Source of the DNA: JAJYVH01 sp964548595
Lineage (GTDB): Archaea; Micrarchaeota; Micrarchaeia; Micrarchaeales; CABMGC01
Assembly (NCBI GenBank): GCA_964548595.1
Contig: CAZJQO010000028.1
Coordinates: 1 to 6,335, forward strand
Reading direction: 5' to 3'
DNA length: 6,335 nucleotides
The notes under the pieces: generated by a model
Seen by the model: the letters and a program-made list of their open reading frames with translations, nothing else
What the model was told of the DNA's origin: nothing
Database searches by the model: none
Shown here: in pieces, positions 1 to 4,737 of the stretch
How positions within the stretch are numbered: position 1 is the stretch's first letter
Layout of the letters: the number at the start of each line of letters is the position of its first letter
Made by a program: the position numbers and the translations under genes

Positions 1-250
1 ATTATGTTCCAGGCTTTTTTGGTATCTTCGAACACGAAATCACTGGTATCAGTGCAACAGCTGTGCTTTTTAATCAGCGCTTTTGTCACAGCAGCTCTGC
101 CTTTGCGTAGTACCCATCTGGCACAGAGACGCCGCGTGCAAACGGACTTTCATTGTTGCCAAGGGCGGATGTTTCGGGAAGAATCAGGCAAACGACGCTT
201 ACCTAGGAGATACTACGGGCTTTAGCCCGCAGGGGGTCATCTGATTTAAG
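1..250 (+). other. Possible degraded IS200/IS605-type (tnpB) right end
   Basis: No intact gene is convincing here. In the frame starting at base 2 there is a CNSC zinc-knuckle-like motif, an in-frame stop, then HRDAA followed by AKGG. This faintly resembles the C-terminal zinc finger and DRD-NAA-NI region of TnpB proteins. The reading ends just after a perfect short hairpin, CGGGC-TTTA-GCCCG (216-229). Hairpins of the GGGCTTTAGCCC kind are common at the ends of archaeal IS200/IS605/IS1341 elements. The alternative 73-residue reading from base 4 has no recognisable features. The assignment rests on weak motif resemblance and hairpin style, so it is tentative. Confidence 0.3.
216..229. repeat. 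Short perfect hairpin with GGGCTTTAGCCC core
   Basis: CGGGC (216-220) and GCCCG (225-229) are perfect reverse complements around TTTA, and T221/A224 may pair as well. It could be an IS200/IS605-type terminal hairpin or a terminator for something upstream. No T-run follows. Confidence 0.55.
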
Positions 251-258
251 GCTTAAAA
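242..258 (+). promoter_or_regulatory. Candidate TATA-like box for the 281-1829 operon
   Basis: An A/T-rich patch, ATTTAAGGCTTAAAAG, stands out from its surroundings and ends 22 bases before the ATG at 281. If used as a TATA box, transcription would start close to the ATG, giving a leaderless or near-leaderless message, which is common in archaea. It is inferred from composition and position only. Confidence 0.35.
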
Positions 259-280
259 GCATGCGTTCGCGATAGTCAGC

Positions 281-547
281 ATGACCTGGCAGATATGCAT
301 AGACCAGAAAAGCGACAAGGATCTTTTCGGGCGTGCACTATCGATAGCGGCCAACAGAGAACGCATAAATGAGGAGAGGGAACCGCTCATCTGCGGGTTC
401 GGCAAAGACGAGTACATTGTGTTTTTTGGAGGCAAACTCGTGGACCACTATGCGGACATTGGCGCGCTGAGCAAGCGACCGGCCAGGAACTTTCCGGAGA
501 AGAGGAAAAGCATGGAGGTGGGGAGGTTGGGGGAGAGCCATGATTGA
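281..547 (+). CDS. Small unknown protein, translationally coupled to antiporter
   Basis: This 88-residue reading frame begins at the first ATG after an in-frame TAG (272-274). Its stop overlaps the next gene's ATG by 8 bases (ATGATTGA at 540-547), the usual sign of coupled translation in an operon. Codon choice is coding-like, with many ATA, AGG and GAG codons. The product is soluble-looking and mixed charge, with a central hydrophobic stretch (EYIVFFGGKLVDHY, about residues 44-57) and a basic C-terminal third (RPARNFPEKRKSM). There is no signal peptide, membrane segment or known motif. An opposite-strand frame (338-565) overlaps it but would run antiparallel into the antiporter gene, so it is taken as a shadow. 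The function is unknown. The link to the antiporter suggests a small regulatory or accessory role, but that is inference from position only. Confidence 0.55.
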   Translation: MTWQICIDQKSDKDLFGRALSIAANRERINEEREPLICGFGKDEYIVFFGGKLVDHYADIGALSKRPARNFPEKRKSMEVGRLGESHD

Positions 548-1829
548 CGTAACGTTTGCATTCACACTGATAGCCGTGATTATCTTCTTCGGTTTCGGGG
601 CTGAGGTGTTCTTCAGGAAGACCGGCGTGCCCTACTTCCTGTTCCTCATTTTCATTGGCGTTGCGCTGGGTCCTATTCTCGGGCTCGTGCCAAGGAGCGC
701 CTTCATACCCGTGCTTGGTGTGTTCTCAGAGTTCACGCTTGCAATGGTGCTTTTCTACAACGGCATGCAGATGAGCATCCGCGACGTCATAAGCAGCAGC
801 AGCAGGACGCTGCTTCAGGTCGTTCTCTACGTCTTCGTAAGCATCATCGCGATAGCGGCTGTTGCCCACGTCGTGTTCGGCTGGGATGTGATACAGGCGC
901 TTATCTTCGGCTCGATAATAGGAGGGGAGACTACAGCGCCAGTGATGATGCGCGTTTCAAAGACGCTCAACCAGGACAACAAGACGGTCACATTCCTCGG
1001 CTTGGAATCGGTGATGAACTCAATCTTCTCGGTTGTGTTCTTCTTCATCTTCCTGAGCATATACCTTACGGGTTCGAGCTCGTTCAACAGCGCCGCGTCC
1101 ATGCTTGCTGCGAACATCTCAGTCGGCGTCATACTCGGCTTTGCGCTCTCGGTTGCGTGGCTTTTGGTGCTGAACTACCTCCGCGAATACCGCTACACAT
1201 ATGTCTTCACCCTTGCGCTCCTGCTCTCCACGTACGTGCTCGCGCAGGTCAGCGGCGGCAGCGGCCTCATGGCGGTGCTGGTGTTCGGCATAATGCTAGG
1301 CAACAGCAAGAGCGTAAGCGCATGGTTGAGGAGAGAGTTGAAAATAACCGAGCTCGAGACCCAGCTGCGCGGTTTCCAGGACGAGATATCTTTCCTTCTT
1401 GAGACCTTCTTCTTCGTCTTTCTGGGGTTGACTTTCCTTGTGCAGCCGTCCGCAATACTGTTCAACCTCCTCTCCGGTGCGCTTTTCGTCGCGATACTGC
1501 TTGTGATAAGGTACAGTGCGGTGAATATATCAACGAGAGGTTCGGAGCTCTACAAGAGCAGAAGGCTGATAACTCTCATGTGCGCGCAGGGCCTCACCCC
1601 AGCAATACTCTCGATAGTCGCGTTGGCCGACAACCTTCCCCTCGCGGACCAGTTTGTGAGCATAGTAGTGTTTGTCATCGTCATAACCAACATAATCACG
1701 TCCGTAGTATCGTACTATACGATGAAATCGAACAGAAACTCGGTGCAAGCTCAAAAAACCAAAGAAACGCGAACGAACGTGAAGGGTGAAGCAAAGAAGC
1801 AGTCTGGCGGAAGCGCGGTCACATCCTGA
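540..1829 (+). CDS. CPA-family cation/proton antiporter (NhaP/KefB-like)
   Basis: This 429-residue integral membrane protein is hydrophobic from about residue 3 to 394, with roughly a dozen membrane segments, then a charged tail (residues 396-429). Family marks include a second-helix GVPYFLFLIFIGVALGPILG (29-48) and GSIIGGETTAPVMM (124-137), at the place of the unwound-helix motif of CPA antiporters. LGLESVMNS (153-161) is at the position of the ion-binding LEGESLLND motif. There are also a buried arginine in VIRY (322-325) and QGLTPAILSIVAL (350-362), which resembles the RGL-PA-LA motif of NhaP-type exchangers. Such proteins exchange Na+ or K+ for H+ across the cell membrane. Asn160 is present, but the following residue is Ser161 instead of the usual Asp, so ion specificity or activity may differ. 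The ATG has GGGAG (531-535) four bases upstream and overlaps the preceding gene by 8 bases. Confidence 0.88.
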   Translation: MIDVTFAFTLIAVIIFFGFGAEVFFRKTGVPYFLFLIFIGVALGPILGLVPRSAFIPVLGVFSEFTLAMVLFYNGMQMSIRDVISSSSRTLLQVVLYVFVSIIAIAAVAHVVFGWDVIQALIFGSIIGGETTAPVMMRVSKTLNQDNKTVTFLGLESVMNSIFSVVFFFIFLSIYLTGSSSFNSAASMLAANISVGVILGFALSVAWLLVLNYLREYRYTYVFTLALLLSTYVLAQVSGGSGLMAVLVFGIMLGNSKSVSAWLRRELKITELETQLRGFQDEISFLLETFFFVFLGLTFLVQPSAILFNLLSGALFVAILLVIRYSAVNISTRGSELYKSRRLITLMCAQGLTPAILSIVALADNLPLADQFVSIVVFVIVITNIITSVVSYYTMKSNRNSVQAQKTKETRTNVKGEAKKQSGGSAVTS

Positions 1830-1836
1830 AAACAAT

Positions 1837-1850
1837 GCTTTCTTTTCCGC
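1837..1850 (+). terminator. Possible T-rich terminator after the antiporter
   Basis: A pyrimidine run with two T clusters (CTTTCTTTTCC) lies 8 to 20 bases after the antiporter stop. Archaeal transcription commonly ends at T-rich tracts without a hairpin. The 74-base gap to the convergent minus-strand gene holds nothing else. Confidence 0.35.
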
Positions 1851-1903
1851 CCTCGATCTCATCCCACCCATAAAATGGTGTGTGGGTTTCCCGCTCCTCA
1901 GAG

Positions 1904-2499
1904 CTAAGGCTGCGACACCTGCACGCTTGCCTCTTTCTGCCCGCGCACAGCCTTTGCTGCGAGTATGTCCTTCCTCGCCTCCTCGGGGTTGCCCAGGTCG
2001 ACATAGGTCTTCGCCCTGCCGAGCCTGGCCTTCACGTCCTCTCGCCTGCTGAGCTTGTCGCTGTACGCCCACAGCTTCTTGTGCCTAGTGTAGGTTATCT
2101 GGTCGCACAGCCGTTCTACTGCGCCAACATCATTTGAGGTTATTGCTGCATCCGCATCTTTCAGGAGAGATGATTCAAGCCTGCACAGCGCGTCATCCCT
2201 CATGTCAAAACAGCTTCCGTCTCTGCGGAAAGCCCTGATGGAAGCGCGTTCATGTCGGCGTTGACGAACTGCGCTGTGACGAAGTCGCAAAGCTTAACGA
2301 CCTTTCTATACTCCTTCTTGCTGCAGAGGTCTTTCATCACGCCCAGCGCGAACCCGATGCGCTCATCGGGCTTCCTGCTGAAAACAGCTTCCGCAAACCT
2401 CTCAATGCCGTTCACTATGTAGCCGCCGCCATCGTGCTCGAATGGGATCAGCTTTATGATCTCGTTCCATTCGCCCCTGCTTCTTTTGTCGCCAGACAT
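1904..2499 (-). pseudogene. Helical-repeat (TPR-like) protein gene with an apparent frameshift
   Basis: Two overlapping minus-strand frames join into one protein if a single base is restored. The first begins at the ATG complementary to 2497-2499 (MSGDKRSRGEWNEI) and stops just after EAVLT. The second resumes as FDMRDDALCRLESSLL and ends with QVSQP at 1904. The junction is at the four-A tract 2207-2210 (TTTT on the coding strand). A fifth T would restore a protein of about 198 residues. The product is rich in amphipathic helices, including ALGVMKDLCSKKEYRKVVKL and the later LGRAKTYVDLGNPEEARKDI, which reads like one TPR unit. There is no signal peptide. The start is fixed by a TATA box at 2537-2549 and a G-rich ribosome site (GGGGTGGGG) three bases before the ATG. 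A longer start at 2574 would include the TATA box. The break may be a real pseudogene, a homopolymer sequencing error or a programmed -1 shift. The function is unknown. Confidence 0.6.
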
Positions 2500-2512
2500 G
2501 TTCCCCACCCCC

Positions 2513-2527
2513 CACAATAGTATTGTG
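2513..2527. promoter_or_regulatory. 15-base palindrome at predicted transcription start (candidate operator)
   Basis: CACAATA-G-TATTGTG is a perfect inverted repeat with a single central base. It lies between the minus-strand TATA box (2537-2549) and the ATG at 2499, covering the predicted transcription start near 2518. Such a site would suit a dimeric repressor, or a small hairpin in the leader. No candidate regulator is visible in the window. Confidence 0.45.
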
Positions 2528-2536
2528 CGTTTTCCC

Positions 2537-2549
2537 ATATTTAAATATT
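2537..2549 (-). promoter_or_regulatory. TATA box for the minus-strand helical-protein gene
   Basis: ATATTTAAATATT is a near-consensus archaeal TATA box and the strongest A/T block in this region. Read on the minus strand it lies about 40 bases before the ATG at 2499, leaving a leader of some 20 bases. The sequence is nearly symmetrical, so it could also fire rightwards, although no gene start lies close on that side. Confidence 0.6.
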
Positions 2550-2605
2550 GGTGAAAGGCCCTGTGCTTGTGCAATCTCGAAATAAGTACCTCTCGTCAGC
2601 TTGAG

Positions 2606-2627
2606 CGGCTACGAAGCCTCGTAGCCG
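2606..2627. repeat. Perfect 9-bp hairpin
   Basis: CGGCTACGA (2606-2614) and TCGTAGCCG (2619-2627) pair perfectly around an AGCC loop. It stands in the non-coding region 2575-2754, upstream of both divergent promoters. No T-run follows. Its role is unknown. Confidence 0.6.
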
Positions 2628-2678
2628 AGCAGCAACGACACAAGCTCAGAATCTACCTGCGAGCACAGCATTAAGCTC

Positions 2679-2723
2679 GGCGCGTCGGCATTGGCCTCGC
2701 TGCGCTCGGCCGTTCGACGCGCC
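2679..2723. repeat. GC-rich composite inverted repeat, left copy
   Basis: GGCGCGTCG (2679-2687) pairs with CGACGCGCC (2715-2723). Inside it a second, smaller inverted repeat (GGCC 2693-2696 and 2708-2711) sits around a GCTGCGC-like loop. It is much richer in G+C than the nearby promoters. Together with 2606-2627 it fills most of the gene-free stretch 2575-2754, where I see no coding frame. Confidence 0.55.
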
Positions 2724-2754
2724 TCGCCGGAAAGAGCGCTGCCTTTCTGGACAA

Positions 2755-2766
2755 AAGCCTTATATG
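2755..2766 (+). promoter_or_regulatory. TATA-like box for the 2799-3256 gene
   Basis: AGCCTTATATGC contains CTTATATG, set against G+C-rich surroundings. It is about 35 bases before an ATG at 2799 that is itself preceded by GGTGA (2789-2793). That places the predicted transcription start near 2788 and makes 2799 the natural translation start. Confidence 0.5.
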
Positions 2767-2798
2767 CCTGAAACGGCTGGCATCTGCAGGTGAGCGTG

Positions 2799-3256
2799 AT
2801 GCCAAGCCAATTCACAACAGGCGCAACGAGCTCGGTGCGCTTCTGCGCAGGCAGACTGCACGTTGCCCCGCAGAGCTAGCGGAGATTGTGAGGGAACTGG
2901 AAAGCCGGCCGCCAAAGCTTCTTCTTCCGGAAATTCCCCATGATTTGGACATATACGCGGCTGAGAGGATAGCCGCCCGCGTCGGCGCCAAGATTGAAAG
3001 ATGGGAACGTGAGCTGGCAGCGCGGAAAAACGCAGCGCAATTCCTGAGGCACGGCGAAGCAGTTTACGATATGACCAACGGCAGAATCGGAAGCGTCGAG
3101 TGCGTGAAGGCTGCCAGGTACCTGGAAGGCGCGGCGCGAAGCTACAGGGGCCGGAAGAGGAGATCATGGTTGGACCAGGCACAGATGCTCGACGAGATGG
3201 CCCATAAGATATACGGCAAAAAGGAGCAGTTGCGCATCTCGCCCCTTCCATTATGA
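2799..3256 (+). pseudogene. Small basic helical protein gene, 5' end apparently frame-shifted
   Basis: The solid reading frame ends at 3256. The part from GTG 2888 is 122 residues (MRELESRPPKLLLPEIPH at its start). Coding character continues upstream of that GTG as RRNELGALLRRQ and ARCPAELAEIV, yet no start codon exists in that frame. The expected start, ATG 2799 with GGTGA and a TATA box behind it, is in another frame and reads only 26 codons to a TAG. A one-base loss between about 2811 and 2825 would join them into a protein of roughly 152 residues. The protein is highly charged and almost all helical, with basic patches (YRGRKRRSWL) near the C-terminus. No family is recognised. It lacks the C-terminal glycine/tryptophan pattern I would expect of the DGR accessory protein Avd. 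If the frame break is not real, initiation at GTG 2888 with GGAG three bases upstream is the alternative. Confidence 0.55.
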
Positions 3257-3273
3257 AAACCAGGCAGCGAGCA

Positions 3274-3338
3274 CCGAACCCACACTAACGCTCGGGCGCG
3301 GTTCGGCGGCTCGTTGTCTCGCCGCCTCCAGCGCGCCC
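3274..3338. repeat. GC-rich composite inverted repeat, right copy
   Basis: GGGCGCG (3294-3300) pairs with CGCGCCC (3332-3338), enclosing GGCGGC (3305-3310) paired with GCCGCC (3321-3326). A competing helix is possible between CCGAACC (3274-3280) and GGTTCGG (3300-3306). It starts 18 bases after the stop at 3256, so it may act as a transcript end or stabiliser. Its nested style resembles the inverted repeat at 2679-2723 on the other side of the gene. Confidence 0.5.
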
Positions 3339-3395
3339 TCGCTAGGCCATGCCAAAACAACGAAACAGCATGTGGAAAATGCAAATGACACGCAT

Positions 3396-3434
3396 GTTAA
3401 TTAAGGGTTTTGGCACATGTAATAGCGTGAGGAA
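3396..3434 (+). promoter_or_regulatory. Promoter and leader of first DGR target, copy 1
   Basis: The segment beginning GTTAATTAAGGG and ending in GTGAGGAA directly before the ATG at 3435 is nearly identical to 4104-4143 before the second target. TTAATTAA is the likely TATA element, and GTGAG close to the ATG is the likely ribosome site. The shared leader suggests co-regulated paralogues that arose by duplication. Confidence 0.65.
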
Positions 3435-3941
3435 ATGTACCTGAAAATGAGAACACAGGAAAAGCTTGCGTTCAAGGAATACAAGATAGAAGGGTTTGGC
3501 TACTCTATATACGCGGCCTTTCCGACCAATAGAGTTAATCTGAAGGAAACGGACGAGGCTCTGGAACGAGAGGGGCTTGTGCGCGCTCCAACTGGCAAGA
3601 TACTGCTTGCTCTGCACAATGATTCCGAACTAAAAGAAAGTTCAAAAGGAAGATGGGGCTATGCTGCTGAAGAAGGAATTGATAATGATGGCGTTTTTGC
3701 CTTCAACAAGAAGACCGGCGAACTGGAGAAACCCAAAGGCGGAGAGTCAATAGAAGATCTGGTATCTGCGTGGTCTGGTAAGTGGCTGCGCCGGGTCGTC
3801 GTCCGCACGGACGGCGGCGCCGAGGTCGACGGCGGGCGGTACGACGTCGTTAGCGACTACAGGCCCGACGACGCTGCTTCGGTGGTTTTCGGAATCAAAC
3901 CTGATGGCGCCGCGCCGGTTGCGAAGGCGCTGCGCGTGTAG
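3435..3941 (+). CDS. DGR target paralogue, truncated by an in-frame TAG
   Basis: The 168-residue product is collinear with the second target (4144-4692), although N-terminal identity is low. EREGLVRAPTGKILLALHND aligns with AENGGALPSKAEFIQALKDP, and GRWGYAAEEGI with GDWYWLRDAGG. The VR-like part aligns with the other's VR end (DDAASVVF against EDAARVAF). The LPSKAEF-type motif in the relative suggests a C-type-lectin fold, typical of DGR targets. Residues 114-151 are coded by an adenine-poor tract of mostly NNC codons, like a diversified repeat. The frame stops at TAG 3939-3941. After it, 28 more codons match the relative's C-terminus to a TAA at 4028, so the untruncated protein would be about 197 residues. 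There is no signal peptide or membrane segment. The ATG at 3435 sits at the same place in the shared leader as that of the second target. An internal ATG (Met5) is possible but less likely. Confidence 0.75.
   Translation: MYLKMRTQEKLAFKEYKIEGFGYSIYAAFPTNRVNLKETDEALEREGLVRAPTGKILLALHNDSELKESSKGRWGYAAEEGIDNDGVFAFNKKTGELEKPKGGESIEDLVSAWSGKWLRRVVVRTDGGAEVDGGRYDVVSDYRPDDAASVVFGIKPDGAAPVAKALRV
3774..3887 (+). repeat. Candidate second variable repeat (VR), no TR in window
   Basis: From TCT-GGT (3774) to the GTGGTT before TTC (3888), the sequence is G+C-rich and poor in A, and about twenty codons have the form NNC (GTC, GAC, GGC, CGC). That pattern is expected where AAC codons of a template were randomised at both adenines. 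Its ends match those of the proven VR (TCTGG at the left, GCTGCT then GTGG and TTTC at the right). Its length and non-adenine bases do not fit the TR at 4944-5040, so it must have had another template or have drifted. Confidence 0.5.
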
Positions 3942-4028
3942 AATGGGGAAACGCTTGAGGTTACGTTGCCCGACGGTCAGAAAATGCAGATTAATGCAAC
4001 AGCGGTCAAGGTTGTCAAGAGACCGTAA
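3939..4028 (+). other. In-frame TAG and conserved 28-codon tail after it
   Basis: After TAG 3939-3941 the same frame reads NGETLEVTLPDGQKMQINAT and on to VKRP and a TAA (4026-4028). It matches the second target's GEMLEVTLPDGQKMQIDAS and VVKRR ending. Many differences are silent (CTT/CTC, GTT/GTC, TTG/CTG, CCC/CCT), so the protein sequence was kept by selection after duplication. TAG stands where the relative has GAG (Glu). It may be a recent nonsense mutation or a readthrough site. Confidence 0.7.
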
Positions 4029-4031
4029 AAA

Positions 4032-4047
4032 TAACGCCCAAGCGTTA
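4032..4047. terminator. Small hairpin after the first target
   Basis: TAACGC (4032-4037) pairs with GCGTTA (4042-4047) around CCAA, four bases after the TAA that closes the extended frame. A weak T cluster (CTTTGG) follows. It could end or stabilise the first target's transcript. The rest of 4048-4103 holds nothing recognisable. Confidence 0.35.
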
Positions 4048-4103
4048 AAACAGTCTTTGGCAACTTAACCATGCTCTGTGCAACTTCTGCGAATAACATC
4101 AAG

Positions 4104-4143
4104 GTTAATTAAGGGGGTTTGGCATAAGTAATAACGTGAGAAA
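4104..4143 (+). promoter_or_regulatory. Promoter and leader of second DGR target, copy 2
   Basis: GTTAATTAAGGG followed by TTTGGCATAAGTAATAACG and GTGAG repeats the element at 3396-3434 with a few substitutions and one extra G. The TTAATTAA centre lies some 36 bases before the ATG at 4144, fitting an archaeal promoter with a short leader. GTGAG sits just before the start codon. Confidence 0.65.
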
Positions 4144-4692
4144 ATGAGTGCAACACAAACAAGAGAAACGATAACTTTTGCAAAGCAGATAACAAGGCTA
4201 GACGAGCGCGCTGGCTTTGCAAGAGCGACGGAAATTGCTGCCGAGAACGGAGGCGCGCTGCCTTCAAAGGCAGAGTTTATCCAGGCCTTGAAAGACCCAA
4301 AACAATATGAACAATTCAGAGGAGACTGGTACTGGCTAAGGGACGCAGGCGGGCTTAACATCTCTGGCTATGCTAAAATTGACTATGATAAAGGCGACAT
4401 TGTAAAAGTATCGGAAGATGAGTACAGGAAACTTCCTAAGGAACAAAGAGCCTACGCTTACAAAGGTTCTGGGCCTCTGGCCCTCGGCGTCGACTACTAC
4501 TACGGCAGGCTCTACCTCAGCGCGGACGACTCGCCCGAGGATGCTGCTCGGGTGGCTTTCGTCAAGCTTGACGGATCGCCGATCGCGAAGGCTTTCCGCA
4601 TAGAGAAGGGAGAAATGCTCGAGGTCACGCTGCCTGACGGTCAGAAAATGCAGATTGACGCAAGTGCCGCGAAGGTTGTTAAGAGACGGTAG
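4144..4692 (+). CDS. DGR target protein with C-type-lectin-like features
   Basis: This 182-residue protein carries the variable repeat. Residues 38-44 (ALPSKAEF region) followed by GDWYWLRDAGG (about 60-70) recall the LPTEAEW-type motif and aromatic core of C-type-lectin/formylglycine-enzyme-like folds, the usual DGR target fold. VR covers residues 109-138. Its changeable positions (GVDYYYGRLYLSADD and on to EDAARVA) would form the exposed binding face. Unusually, 44 conserved residues follow VR (FVKLDGSPIAKAF, then LEVTLPDGQKMQIDAS) with a basic VVKRR end. There is no signal peptide, lipobox or membrane helix, so the protein looks cytoplasmic or is exported by an unrecognised route. What it binds cannot be told from the sequence. 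The start is the first ATG after the leader shared with the paralogue at 3435, with GTGAG three bases before the ATG. The coding part outside VR is more A/T-rich than VR itself. Confidence 0.85.
   Translation: MSATQTRETITFAKQITRLDERAGFARATEIAAENGGALPSKAEFIQALKDPKQYEQFRGDWYWLRDAGGLNISGYAKIDYDKGDIVKVSEDEYRKLPKEQRAYAYKGSGPLALGVDYYYGRLYLSADDSPEDAARVAFVKLDGSPIAKAFRIEKGEMLEVTLPDGQKMQIDASAAKVVKRR
4467..4557 (+). repeat. DGR variable repeat (VR)
   Basis: The 91 bases from TTCTGGGCC to GTGGCT match TR 4944-5040 after one 6-base gap. Thirteen bases differ, and each is an A in TR (11 read G, 2 read T here). None of the 65 aligned non-A positions differs. This adenine-only pattern is the defining mark of a DGR. 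The repeat is in frame and codes for residues 109-138 of the target. Confidence 0.95.
4560..4573. promoter_or_regulatory. 14-base palindrome just after VR (candidate homing hairpin/cruciform)
   Basis: CGTCAAGCTTGACG is a perfect palindrome beginning two bases past the end of VR/TR homology. In the Bordetella phage DGR an inverted repeat a few bases downstream of VR aids target recognition. Position and symmetry here match that role. It is followed by GATC-GCC-GATC (4574-4584), which may extend the structure. TR lacks the palindrome, as expected for a target-only signal. Confidence 0.55.
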
Positions 4693-4702
4693 ACTTTTAA
4701 CA

Positions 4703-4717
4703 CGAAGGCATAAAAAC
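4703..4717 (+). promoter_or_regulatory. Candidate promoter for the DGR template RNA
   Basis: CGAAGG followed by CATAAAAAC gives a purine-rich BRE-like element and a TATA-like box ten to twenty-five bases after the target gene's stop. Counting about 25 bases on predicts a transcript start near 4738, which is where the 8-base clamp of the structured region begins. Position is the main argument. Confidence 0.4.
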
Positions 4718-4737
4718 GGCCCCGCAGCAACTATTTC

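Noticed and set aside
1530..2072. Minus-strand 180-codon frame spanning the antiporter end and the helical gene
   Set aside because: It overlaps two better-supported genes on different frames, and its Arg/Gly-rich translation has no structure.
2760..3251. Minus-strand 163-codon open frame
   Set aside because: It is arginine-, serine- and proline-rich, typical of the antisense of a G+C-rich gene. The plus strand has better coding character and a promoter.
2888..3256. Assignment as the DGR accessory protein Avd
   Set aside because: Size and basic helical nature are suggestive, but no Avd-like sequence pattern is visible and it is separated from the RT by both targets. It is left as an unknown.
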